A stretch of 64,000 nt of DNA, taken from positions 496,001 through 560,000 of the forward strand of contig NZ_VCIW01000001.1 in NCBI RefSeq assembly GCF_005765165.1, given 5' to 3'. Source of the DNA: Paenibacillus antri. Lineage in GTDB: Bacteria; Bacillota; Bacilli; Paenibacillales; YIM-B00363. This document shows positions 26,986 through 34,603 of the stretch, one piece after another (position 1 is the first letter of the stretch; the number at the start of each line of letters is the position of its first letter). The notes beneath the pieces are model-generated. The model did not search any database. It was not told where the DNA came from and saw only the letters and a list, made by a program, of their open reading frames with translations. The position numbers were made by a program, and so were the translations under genes.

Positions 26986-28864
26986 CTCGATCCGCTCCAC
27001 GACCGCCGCCTGTCGGCAGGTTCTCGTACATGTCCAACAGTCTTCCCGCGATGAGGGGCTCCCCGATCAGCCGGATGATAGATAACAACGACTTTGCCTC
27101 TTCTTCGGATAAGGTTACGCTTGGATCTCCCTGTAGTGCTCCCTCCCCGACATGTTCCAACGCTTTGAGCTTCGCGATCACATCGTTAATCTTCTGTCTC
27201 GCGAACTCGCCGATCGTCGTGTTCATGAAGAAGCCCGTCGCGAACATATCGTGAATGTTGCCGGCGAACGTGCTCTTCCCTTCCTCTACCCCATCCGTGA
27301 CGACCGAATGAACGCCTTCGCGTTTCAAATACAACACGCTGGTCCGCGGCAAATCCGAAAGAAGGAAGGGCGAATGAGAAGTTAGGATAATCTGAATCCG
27401 GCGAGGATCGCCGTAGATGACGGATACGAACCGGATCAAGTGATCGATGAACCGACGCTGCCATTCCGGGTGCAGGTACAGCTCGCCCTCGTCGATCAGC
27501 AGCAGCACGCGGTCGGTCAACCGTTCGTTGCTGCCGTACGGCTGCCCGTCGGCCCGAGAATACAGCCTTGCGAAAAAATTCAAAAATGCCTTCTCCCCCG
27601 AGCTAAGCGGCCAATCGAAGTCCAAATACGCATACGCCCGATAGGAACGACGGTAATTCTTAATAAACTCGGACGACTCGCTTGACGCAAGTGCTTCGCT
27701 TTGGATCGGGATCATAAACGTAGGATCCGTCCAAAGCGCGTCATCCGTACCTCGATCGACACGGGCGTCGAAGTAATCCAGCATTTTCAGCTTATGGCGC
27801 AGCATCGCTTCGACTTCCGCATCTCGATTCCGGTTGATCATCGCCTGGAGGAACGTTCTCGCGAATTGCTGGAACGTCTTCTTGCCCGAATGCAGCGGTT
27901 CTAGGCTAAGGATCAGATCGTCGCTCTTCACCAGACGTTCGTCCGAGTAGACCGTCATCTCTTTAAAGAAGCTCCACAGTACAATGCGATAAGCCCGATA
28001 ATGAAAAATCGTCTCCTTCGTTTCCCGCAGAACCCGATTCTCGTCCCGTCCTTGGATTCGCTGCCGAGACTCGTCAAGCTTGGTTTCGACGTATGCGTCG
28101 ATCCGCTGGTAGGCGTCCGCGAACCGCCCCAGAGACTTCGCATCCTTGCCGTCGACGTCCCGGATCTTCACGATTAGGTGATTCGGAATTCGCACGGGAA
28201 GCGGCACTTTGAATTTCTCTGGGTACTCATGGACGAGCAGCACTTGCCGGTTCAAATCTTCGTCGCGGTGAACGTCGACGAGCGTTTGGCCCGGGACGTC
28301 CACGCCTTCGTCCATCCTCCGTTTCTTGTCCCCTCGAATCAAGTAATTCGTGGACAGATTGTAATAATTCGTCAGCCCGTCTTCCTCCGCATGGTCAAAG
28401 ATGTTGGAGAAAAAGAGAACGGAGCTGTCAGGCAGCCGACGCGAGCTGTCCTGCCGTCGATAGCGCTGTTGGTTCAACAGGAAGCCGGACGGATCCTTGA
28501 CGTCGTGGAGACGTATGGCCGTATCGTCGTATAAAATGATCGTTTCATCGTGCTCATTCCGAAGAACGACAAGCGCTTCAAAAACATCCTTCCCCTGCGC
28601 CCGTACGAGGTAGTTTTTAATGTAATTTAGGAAGCTCGTTTTCCCTGCCCCGTTCTGACCGACAATCGCGGAAATATGTGTCACGATGGCAAGATCCTTA
28701 TTTTCCTTGTCGATCCGGAAGAAATCCGGTACGTACTCCGGGTTGGGTGACACCGACAGAACCCCGCTCCCCCAATCGAAATGAAACCGGCATTCGGCGG
28801 TTAGATGAAACCCTTGATGATGGAACGGTCCGTACCAACGAAACCAAATATATAAAAGCTCCAT
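26978..28864 (-). CDS. OLD/ABC-like ATPase, PtuA-like
   Basis: 628 residues from the ATG at 28864, with GAGG six bases upstream. Walker A is VGQNGAGKTSFLNYI (69-83). Further on are the signature-like SSGEKAFLNFFARL, the Walker B LLLIDEGELYLHPEWQ, and the switch IILTSHSPFLLSDLP. This is the AAA_15/AAA_21 type of SMC-like ATPase found in OLD, Septu and retron systems. There is no TOPRIM domain; the nuclease is instead the overlapping HNH gene. Longer than PtuA of the model Septu system. Retron-associated ATPase-HNH pairs are an alternative, but no reverse transcriptase lies nearby. Confidence 0.8.
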   Translation of the reverse strand: MELLYIWFRWYGPFHHQGFHLTAECRFHFDWGSGVLSVSPNPEYVPDFFRIDKENKDLAIVTHISAIVGQNGAGKTSFLNYIKNYLVRAQGKDVFEALVVLRNEHDETIILYDDTAIRLHDVKDPSGFLLNQQRYRRQDSSRRLPDSSVLFFSNIFDHAEEDGLTNYYNLSTNYLIRGDKKRRMDEGVDVPGQTLVDVHRDEDLNRQVLLVHEYPEKFKVPLPVRIPNHLIVKIRDVDGKDAKSLGRFADAYQRIDAYVETKLDESRQRIQGRDENRVLRETKETIFHYRAYRIVLWSFFKEMTVYSDERLVKSDDLILSLEPLHSGKKTFQQFARTFLQAMINRNRDAEVEAMLRHKLKMLDYFDARVDRGTDDALWTDPTFMIPIQSEALASSESSEFIKNYRRSYRAYAYLDFDWPLSSGEKAFLNFFARLYSRADGQPYGSNERLTDRVLLLIDEGELYLHPEWQRRFIDHLIRFVSVIYGDPRRIQIILTSHSPFLLSDLPRTSVLYLKREGVHSVVTDGVEEGKSTFAGNIHDMFATGFFMNTTIGEFARQKINDVIAKLKALEHVGEGALQGDPSVTLSEEEAKSLLSIIRLIGEPLIAGRLLDMYENLPTGGGRGADRDD

Positions 28865-28956
28865 ACGCAGCCTCACTCGCTTCTCATTAATAACAAATGG
28901 TATAACCGGCTATTCACTGTAATATGTGGTGATTGAATGTGCAATAGCAAAAGTGA

Positions 28957-29751
28957 TTAAAACCGGTTTTCGTCTATAAATTCAATGTATTCCACTTTAT
29001 CTTTGGCAATAGAATACTTTCTTTTGCTTTCAGAAGTACTTCTGCTATCTCCTAGTAAAAGATGCTTACTGTTGTTAGACTCTAGTATAAATAAACCATT
29101 AAGTATAGCTCCACTGGCAAGCCTGACGTTAACTCTTGTCTTGTTCACGCTTTCTTTTACTAGTGGTATGACAAAACTAAAATATAGACGTAATACAACA
29201 TAAAAGAGGCAGATCAACCCAAGTAAGAAATAAAAATAAATTGGGTTGGTGTGTACCAATGATCGATAAATGTCAAAGGTTGTATTCTGTTGAGATGCAT
29301 CAACTAACGACATAAGTTCGTAAGTAATTGAGCTGACGAATAAATAATAAAAAGTGCATAAGGTAGCAGTATGAGTAATTGCCAAAGTATACCGGTAGAT
29401 CTTAATTTTCTTAAAAACCTTCAATACTTTGTTGTTAATACGGAGTTGGAACTTACTTGTAGGAAAGTGAACAAGATGTGCACCCAGTATAGACGTAATG
29501 ACCAGAGGGATGAACATAATCCACAACTTATCGATTGTCGCAGTTGGTGTGAAGGCCAATGAGATACTAATAACCAGCAACAATGCTATAGATTCCTTAA
29601 AAATTTTTCGAAAAAGCCGTTGTTTGCTACCTTCCAATTCCTTATCAATCTTCGAGGCCCTAAAGAAATCAATCGCCCAGAAAAGAAATAAGATAATAAC
29701 TATGAATATTGTAAATTTTCCTGAGGGCAACAATTTAAGAATTTCCAACAT
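28957..29751 (-). CDS. Membrane protein of unknown function, AT-rich
   Basis: 264 residues. The start chosen is MLEILKLL at 29751, because a GGAGAG box lies eight bases upstream inside the longer frame from 29766. Hydrophobic segments are seen at about 10-25, 50-66, 72-88, 125-148 and 175-205; the C-terminal ~65 residues are soluble and charged. I recognise no domain. Base composition is far more AT-rich than the flanking genes, suggesting recent transfer. It lies about 90 bases upstream of the Septu-like pair on the same strand, so it could belong to that unit or be an independent accessory gene. Confidence 0.7.
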   Translation of the reverse strand: MLEILKLLPSGKFTIFIVIILFLFWAIDFFRASKIDKELEGSKQRLFRKIFKESIALLLVISISLAFTPTATIDKLWIMFIPLVITSILGAHLVHFPTSKFQLRINNKVLKVFKKIKIYRYTLAITHTATLCTFYYLFVSSITYELMSLVDASQQNTTFDIYRSLVHTNPIYFYFLLGLICLFYVVLRLYFSFVIPLVKESVNKTRVNVRLASGAILNGLFILESNNSKHLLLGDSRSTSESKRKYSIAKDKVEYIEFIDENRF

Positions 29752-29863
29752 TATCGGTCTCTCCATTTTGATAAATTAGGTAGCCTCGTACATTTTACAA
29801 CAGAGTCCGAGGACTCACGAATATTTTCCTAATCATAGAATTCACGAAATGAAACAAAAAAGG

Positions 29864-29887
29864 ACCCGCAGCCGAACCAGATCCTCC
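29864..29887 (-). terminator. Terminator of the wHTH-PDDEXK gene
   Basis: On the minus strand GGATC...GGTCC can pair across a GC-rich loop and is followed by TTTTTTG. It lies about 30 bases past the stop at 29918. Layout resembles the terminators at 19588 and 30963. Confidence 0.5.
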
Positions 29888-29917
29888 AAAGTCGCTATAA
29901 AATGATACCCTTCCCGC

Positions 29918-30805
29918 TTAGTACGCCTGTATACCAAACTTCAGCAGCTTCTTCGGCAGGATATCGTCCAAGTTTTGGATATCCGCATCCTCGATCTCGA
30001 TCAAGTTGAACCCATACTTGGCGTATATCTCGACCTTTTGGCGTTTACGCTCTTTGTAACGTTCGTCATTTTCCAAACCCCAGTACTCGATGTAAACCTT
30101 CCCTACCGGCAAGTAAAAGTCGCAATACACTTCCTCCTCGACCGGAAGCTTCCGTTCGTATGCGTGGACGATCTCGGACATATAGAGCCAGTTATCGATA
30201 AGCATCTCCGCTCGAGAACGAACGTAATGTCCATCTGCGGATCGGTGTTTCGCTTCGAATTTCTCCCGAAACCCAACGCTTGCTTGCGGGCTTGGATCCT
30301 TCTCCTCCTCTGCCGTCGACTCACCGTTAACGGATTGCATGGTCTCTAGCAGCCGCTTATTCGTAAGGATCCGCTCGTCCCAACAGACATATGGCACGCC
30401 GGATTGAGGATGTTCGAATTGTTTACCGCCGATGCTCTCGCCTAGTTTGGTGATGACCCAGCCTTTGACCCCTTTTTGCACTAACCCTAGTTCGGACAGA
30501 ATCGGGTTCACCCGAAACTTGGATACCTGGAAATGCTTAGCCAAAGCCGTAGCGTTCATCAACTGCCCCTCGATATCCTCGTCGGTAAGGACGATCTCTT
30601 TCATTGATTCTTCCCAAGCGATATACACGCCGTGCTGGGGATGCGTCTTCACGACGCCGCCGACCTGCTTTCCATCGTCCGTCAGCGCCCAACTGTCCCC
30701 GTCTCTCTGGATATACCCTTTGGCCAACAATCGTTGAAACAAGTCTTTCGTCGGCATGGAGAGTTCTCTCGCAAGCGCAGACGTCGACAAATACTTCACA
30801 GACAT
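29918..30805 (-). CDS. Two-wHTH plus PD-(D/E)XK nuclease-like protein
   Basis: 295 residues; ATG at 30805 with GGAGGATG upstream. Residues 1-130 contain two similar winged-helix-like units (STSALARELSMPTKDLFQRLLAKGYI and NATALAKHFQVSKFRVNPILSELGLV; each shown here only as a landmark). The C-terminal domain from about 190 shows SRAEMLIDNW (E), VYCDFYLP (D), KVYIEYWG (E) and KRQKVEIYAKYG (K), the arrangement of DUF559/Vsr-like PD-(D/E)XK nucleases. The N-terminal part probably binds DNA. Biological role unknown; nuclease activity is inferred from motifs. Monocistronic, with the shared 5' element immediately upstream. Confidence 0.75.
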   Translation of the reverse strand: MSVKYLSTSALARELSMPTKDLFQRLLAKGYIQRDGDSWALTDDGKQVGGVVKTHPQHGVYIAWEESMKEIVLTDEDIEGQLMNATALAKHFQVSKFRVNPILSELGLVQKGVKGWVITKLGESIGGKQFEHPQSGVPYVCWDERILTNKRLLETMQSVNGESTAEEEKDPSPQASVGFREKFEAKHRSADGHYVRSRAEMLIDNWLYMSEIVHAYERKLPVEEEVYCDFYLPVGKVYIEYWGLENDERYKERKRQKVEIYAKYGFNLIEIEDADIQNLDDILPKKLLKFGIQAY

Positions 30806-30834
30806 GACTACATCCTCCGAAATTCATGAACTTG

Positions 30835-30884
30835 GAAAATGATTCCCACCCTAGTCTATCTTCTTTCCTAGTAGAAATCTACCA
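30835..30884 (-). promoter_or_regulatory. Shared 5' element, copy B (before wHTH-PDDEXK gene)
   Basis: Plus-strand words GATTCCCACCCTAGTC and, 11 bases later, CTAGTAGAAATCTACC. The second contains the inverted arms GTAGA and TCTAC. It ends about 30 bases before the start codon, the right place for a promoter or operator. See copies at 19400 and 57001. Confidence 0.6.
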
Positions 30885-30962
30885 GTCATCCCGCCTGAGC
30901 TAAGGAAATCACCTTAGAAAGACACCGCGCACACCCACCGACGACTAACCACCCGCAATATG

Positions 30963-30995
30963 GAAAAAGGACCCGCCTCCCGGCAAGCCCTCCAC
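30963..30995 (-). terminator. Terminator of the mannan transport operon
   Basis: On the minus strand GGAGGGCTTGCCGGGAGGCGGGTCC can fold through GCC/GGC pairs and is followed by TTTTTCC. It lies directly after the lipoprotein stop. Confidence 0.55.
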
Positions 30996-30996
30996 G

Positions 30997-31410
30997 TTAC
31001 TCCCCTATAATCTCAAGCAAATCCGCGGTCGATTCCGCCGACACGCGATAGATGTAGTGCGTCTCCTCCACATTCATGATCGTCGCATGCTCAAACCGCG
31101 CATCCAGCCACAGATGGTACGCCTCTGTCGAGCCATCGCGAGACGTTAGCCGCATGTCGTACTTCGGTTCAGCCACATTCACGATGCCGGGCTGCTTCTC
31201 CGCCTCATGAATCGCCTTCGCGATCCGCTCGATCGTCGCGGCCGACGACTCCCCTTCGTACGTGACGAACGGCTCCGGATAGAAGCTCCCGAATCCCCGT
31301 GACTCGCTGATTTCGACCTTCGCAACGGCCCCCGCCGGCGCGTCGGCCCCGCACCCTGCAAGAGCGACAACGATCAACAGCATACCGATAGAGCTAAGCC
31401 ACCTGTTCAT
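30997..31410 (-). CDS. Small lipoprotein, unknown function
   Basis: 137 residues; ATG with GGAGGCGAAGG upstream. A lipoprotein signal ends in LAGC (C20), so the protein is anchored to the outer face of the membrane. The remaining 115 residues form a compact mixed domain with no motif that I know (ending YRVSAESTADLLEIIGE). It lies 63 bases after the GH76 gene and before a terminator, so it may be the last gene of the mannan operon, but a link in function is not shown. Confidence 0.7.
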   Translation of the reverse strand: MNRWLSSIGMLLIVVALAGCGADAPAGAVAKVEISESRGFGSFYPEPFVTYEGESSAATIERIAKAIHEAEKQPGIVNVAEPKYDMRLTSRDGSTEAYHLWLDARFEHATIMNVEETHYIYRVSAESTADLLEIIGE

Positions 31411-31473
31411 CCCATCCTTCGCCTCCTCTACATGGAACGAGGCTAAGGATCGATTTGTTGCAGAGCTTGCCCC

Positions 31474-32592
31474 CTACTTCCCCTCCAACCGCTCGAGCTT
31501 CGCCGCCGCCTCCAGCAGGAACACCCCGCTCAGTTGCACGGTCAAGTCGAGCGGCTCCTCATGCGGTCGATCCCATGCGGTGCCGAATAAGCCGACATCC
31601 TGTGTGCTGCCCTTCGCGAGCAGCGCGTCCGCGTTGTAGTAGATCGCGTCCCGGATGCGTTCGCTGCCGCCGGCTTCGTACAGGTTCGCAAGGTACCGGA
31701 TCAGGATGCCCTTGAACAAGCCGCCGTCCCCGGTCCCCTCGCTCTTCATGACGCCCGTGGCGTCGTCCGAATGATGCTTCAGCGCGGCCGCAGCGGTCTT
31801 TTCCGCGTCCGCCAAGTAAGCTTCGTCGCCCGTGATCTTGTACAGCTCCACCGCCGCGCCGAGGAACGTCCCGTTGTTATACGTGAAGATCCAATCGCGA
31901 TTGACGTTCAGCCGCCCGTCGTCCTCCAGCACGAGGCCGTCGTAGACGAGGCCGCTCGCCGGATCGACCAAATACGTCTTCTCCCAGTCGTAAATCTTCT
32001 TCGCCCAAGCGAGGTCCGCTTCGTCGCCGAAGCGATCGTACAAGCGAGCCGCGAGAATCGCCGCGGGGCCGTTCGAGCAAGCGTTACGGCTGTGGCGCTG
32101 ATCCTTCTTCCACGCCATGCCGCCCAGCTCGTCTTCCCACCATGCCGTCTTAATATCGCCCCACAGCTTCAAGACGTACCCCTTCATCGTCTCGTCGCCC
32201 GTCGCGTCGTACAGCCGCAGCGCCGACAACGCCAGCCACTCCATGTCGTCGTAAAACCCGTTGTACAGCGACCCGTTGCGCTTGATGATGCTCTTAACAA
32301 TCAAAGCCGCTTTCTCCGCATACGCCTCGTCGCCGGTGCGCTCGTAGGCGTCCACCATCGCGTCGACGGCATGCGCCTTCCACCAATAGTTAAGATGCCC
32401 TTCCCGCTCCTCGGCGTACGGATAGGCGTTGTTCATCCCCGAAGCGCCGTCGTTCCAGTAATGCTTCAGCAGGGCGTCCGCCGCCCATTGCGCGGCCGGT
32501 CCGTACCGGTCGTCCTCGCCCGGTTTCGAGCCGCAGCCTGCGAGGAACGCCCCGCCGATCAGGACGATGCTCATCATTTTCATAAGCTTCAC
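31474..32592 (-). CDS. GH76 endo-alpha-1,6-mannanase, lipoprotein
   Basis: 372 residues from a GTG start. The lipobox FLAGC (C20) puts it on the outside of the cell membrane. The GH76 alpha/alpha-toroid signature is clear: YDDMEWLALS with the catalytic aspartate pair D115-D116, later NGPAAILAARLYDRFGD, and the helical repeat A..AY.RTGDEAY. GH76 enzymes cleave alpha-1,6-mannan backbones, such as yeast mannan. Together with the two ABC transporters encoded upstream in the same operon it would release oligosaccharides at the cell surface. A second, cytoplasmic GH76 is encoded at 45868. Confidence 0.88.
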   Translation of the reverse strand: MKLMKMMSIVLIGGAFLAGCGSKPGEDDRYGPAAQWAADALLKHYWNDGASGMNNAYPYAEEREGHLNYWWKAHAVDAMVDAYERTGDEAYAEKAALIVKSIIKRNGSLYNGFYDDMEWLALSALRLYDATGDETMKGYVLKLWGDIKTAWWEDELGGMAWKKDQRHSRNACSNGPAAILAARLYDRFGDEADLAWAKKIYDWEKTYLVDPASGLVYDGLVLEDDGRLNVNRDWIFTYNNGTFLGAAVELYKITGDEAYLADAEKTAAAALKHHSDDATGVMKSEGTGDGGLFKGILIRYLANLYEAGGSERIRDAIYYNADALLAKGSTQDVGLFGTAWDRPHEEPLDLTVQLSGVFLLEAAAKLERLEGK

Positions 32593-32614
32593 TGTACCGT
32601 TCCCTTCCTAGAGA

Positions 32615-33619
32615 TTACCCGACGATGCCGCTATGCTCGATCCCTTCGACCAAATACTTCTGCGCGAACAAATACATCACGATGAGCGGCGCGAGCACGA
32701 GCAGCGACATCGTGTTCGTCAGCGTCGAGGTGAGCGGCTGGCCCGACTTCAACCCGACGGTCGCCCCCTCCAGCATCAGCCCCTCGAAGCCGACGAGCAG
32801 CGAGTTCGACAGCAGCTTGATCTGGCTGAAAAACATGGAGGAGTAGAAGCTGTCCGTCCACTGCCAGGAGAAGGAGAACAACAGCACTGTAATCATCATG
32901 GAGGCGGAGAGCGGCAGAAGGATCGTCCCGAACGTGCGGAACAGCCCCGAGCCGTCCACGTACGCGGCCTCTTCCAGCTCCTTCGGAATGCCTTTGAAAT
33001 ATTGCCGCATGATTAAGATATAAAGCCCGTTCTTAAACCCGAAGCCGGTCAGGGACAGAATCGCGAGCGGCCAGATCGAGTCGATCAGGCGCACCGTGCC
33101 GCCCGAGATGGCGGACAGAATCCCATACAGATCGAAGAAGCTGAACTTCAAGTACAGCGAGATCATATACGTCTGCGGCGGGATGAGGATCGTAAACACG
33201 ACGAGCGCGAAGACGAGCCCTCGGCCCTTGAAGCGGAAGCGCGCGAGCCCGTATCCGACGAACGTGCAGACGAGCATCTGCAGGACGCCGCATAGGACGG
33301 CGATGCCGAGCGTATTTTTCAACCCTTCGAAGTAGTTCGTATACTCGATCGCCGTACGATAATTGAACAGCGTCGGCTCCCGGGGGATGAATCGCACCGT
33401 GCCGTCGATCAAGTCCTGTTGGCTCATGAAACTGTTGGTCAGCTTGAACAGCAGCGGGTACAGGATCAGGAACGCGAGCCCGATCAGCAGCAAATACCGC
33501 ACGATCGACCACGCGAGTCCGAGCCAGAACGCGGCGCTCGAAGCTTTGCCGCGCCACCGCCGGACCCACGCCGCCGGAACGACGGACGACGCCGTCTTGT
33601 TGGTCTGTATGACGCTCAT
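32615..33619 (-). CDS. Carbohydrate ABC transporter permease (MalG type)
   Basis: 334 residues. Start chosen at 33619 (MSVIQTNKT), eight bases after AAGGAG; the open frame extends upstream but that part is a shadow of the previous gene. Six hydrophobic segments are expected; the EAA loop reads GIPKELEEAAYVDGSGLFRTFGTILLPLS in part (ELEEAAYVDGSG). The last residues EGIEHSGIVG are usual for this family (YF..xxLVEGIxxGAVKG). It pairs with the permease of the preceding gene. The cognate ATPase is not in the window; many Firmicutes use a shared MsmX-type ATPase. Confidence 0.85.
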   Translation of the reverse strand: MSVIQTNKTASSVVPAAWVRRWRGKASSAAFWLGLAWSIVRYLLLIGLAFLILYPLLFKLTNSFMSQQDLIDGTVRFIPREPTLFNYRTAIEYTNYFEGLKNTLGIAVLCGVLQMLVCTFVGYGLARFRFKGRGLVFALVVFTILIPPQTYMISLYLKFSFFDLYGILSAISGGTVRLIDSIWPLAILSLTGFGFKNGLYILIMRQYFKGIPKELEEAAYVDGSGLFRTFGTILLPLSASMMITVLLFSFSWQWTDSFYSSMFFSQIKLLSNSLLVGFEGLMLEGATVGLKSGQPLTSTLTNTMSLLVLAPLIVMYLFAQKYLVEGIEHSGIVG

Positions 33620-33624
33620 CGCCA

Positions 33625-34581
33625 TCACTCCTTGGATTGATAAAAGACGAATCGACTCGCAACGAGGCCGATGAGGGCGAGGAACACGCCCGCGACCAGG
33701 AAATACACCCACGCCATCGCCGACGCCGTGCCGTATTCGCCGATCCGCATGGACGCCGTAATGCCGTTCATGATCGCGTTCGTGCTGCCGGTGAACGAAT
33801 CGATGACCGAATAGATGATGTTGACCAGGATGAGCGGGCTGAGCAGCGGGAACGTAATTTTCCAGAAGCATTCCCATCCCGAGCAGCCCTCGATCTTGGC
33901 CGCCTCGTAGATCGAGGACGAGATCGCCTGCAGGCCCGCCAGGAAAATCAAAATCTGAACGCCCGAGTGGTTGACGACGTTGTAGATGTTTTCCGCGGCG
34001 CCGACCGTCAGGTTGACGAGCGCGGGGCTGAAGTCGAACATCTGGTACATGTACCGCCGGAGCTCCAAGCCGCTGAACAGTCCGCCCGACATCGACTGCA
34101 TCGTCGCGATGCCGTTGTCGATGCCTTGGACGCCTTGATACGCGTTCAGGACGGAGTTGCGCATATCCGCCTTGTCGATGATGCCGGTGGCGAGGATGAC
34201 CGGAACGAAGAAGATCGCCCGGAACACCCCGCGGCCGCGCATCTTCTGATTGAGCAGCACGGCGATGAACAAGCTGTACATGACGAGAATCGGTATGTCG
34301 AACAGCATGTTGCGCACGGCGTCGAACAGCTGCCGGTTGAAGTTCGGGTCGACCCGCAGGATGTGGAAATAGTTATCCAGCCGGACGAATTCGGCCGTGT
34401 ACCCGCCGAGCGGCTCCACTTTGACGTCCATGAAGCTGAATCGGAAGGAATCGATGAAGATCCCGAGAAACAGCAGAAGAAATCCGACGACGAACGGGCT
34501 GACGAACACCCATCCCATGAGATCCCGCTTCTCCGTTACCGTTCGTCTCCGCAGTCTTTGGATTCTTTGCAATCGTAGCAT
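33625..34581 (-). CDS. Carbohydrate ABC transporter permease (MalF type)
   Basis: 318 residues from the ATG at 34581, nine bases after GGAGG; upstream residues in the open frame belong to another gene's shadow. The protein starts with a basic stretch, then a hydrophobic segment GWVFVSPFVVGFLLLFLG. The EAA loop is SSIYEAAKIEGCSGWECFWKITFPLL in part (IYEAAKIEGCSGWE). A long periplasm-side loop near residues 100-190 is typical for MalF-like partners. It stops five bases before its partner permease starts. Confidence 0.85.
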   Translation of the reverse strand: MLRLQRIQRLRRRTVTEKRDLMGWVFVSPFVVGFLLLFLGIFIDSFRFSFMDVKVEPLGGYTAEFVRLDNYFHILRVDPNFNRQLFDAVRNMLFDIPILVMYSLFIAVLLNQKMRGRGVFRAIFFVPVILATGIIDKADMRNSVLNAYQGVQGIDNGIATMQSMSGGLFSGLELRRYMYQMFDFSPALVNLTVGAAENIYNVVNHSGVQILIFLAGLQAISSSIYEAAKIEGCSGWECFWKITFPLLSPLILVNIIYSVIDSFTGSTNAIMNGITASMRIGEYGTASAMAWVYFLVAGVFLALIGLVASRFVFYQSKE

Positions 34582-34603
34582 GTCGTGTATCCCTCCTCTC
34601 CGC

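Noticed and set aside
26065-28864. Retron-type system with ATPase and HNH nuclease
   Set aside because: No reverse transcriptase or msr/msd-like structure was found nearby.
33620-33877. Long N-terminal extension of the permease at 32615
   Set aside because: The residues are Arg/His-rich and are an out-of-frame reading of the preceding permease gene; the start at 33619 has a good site.
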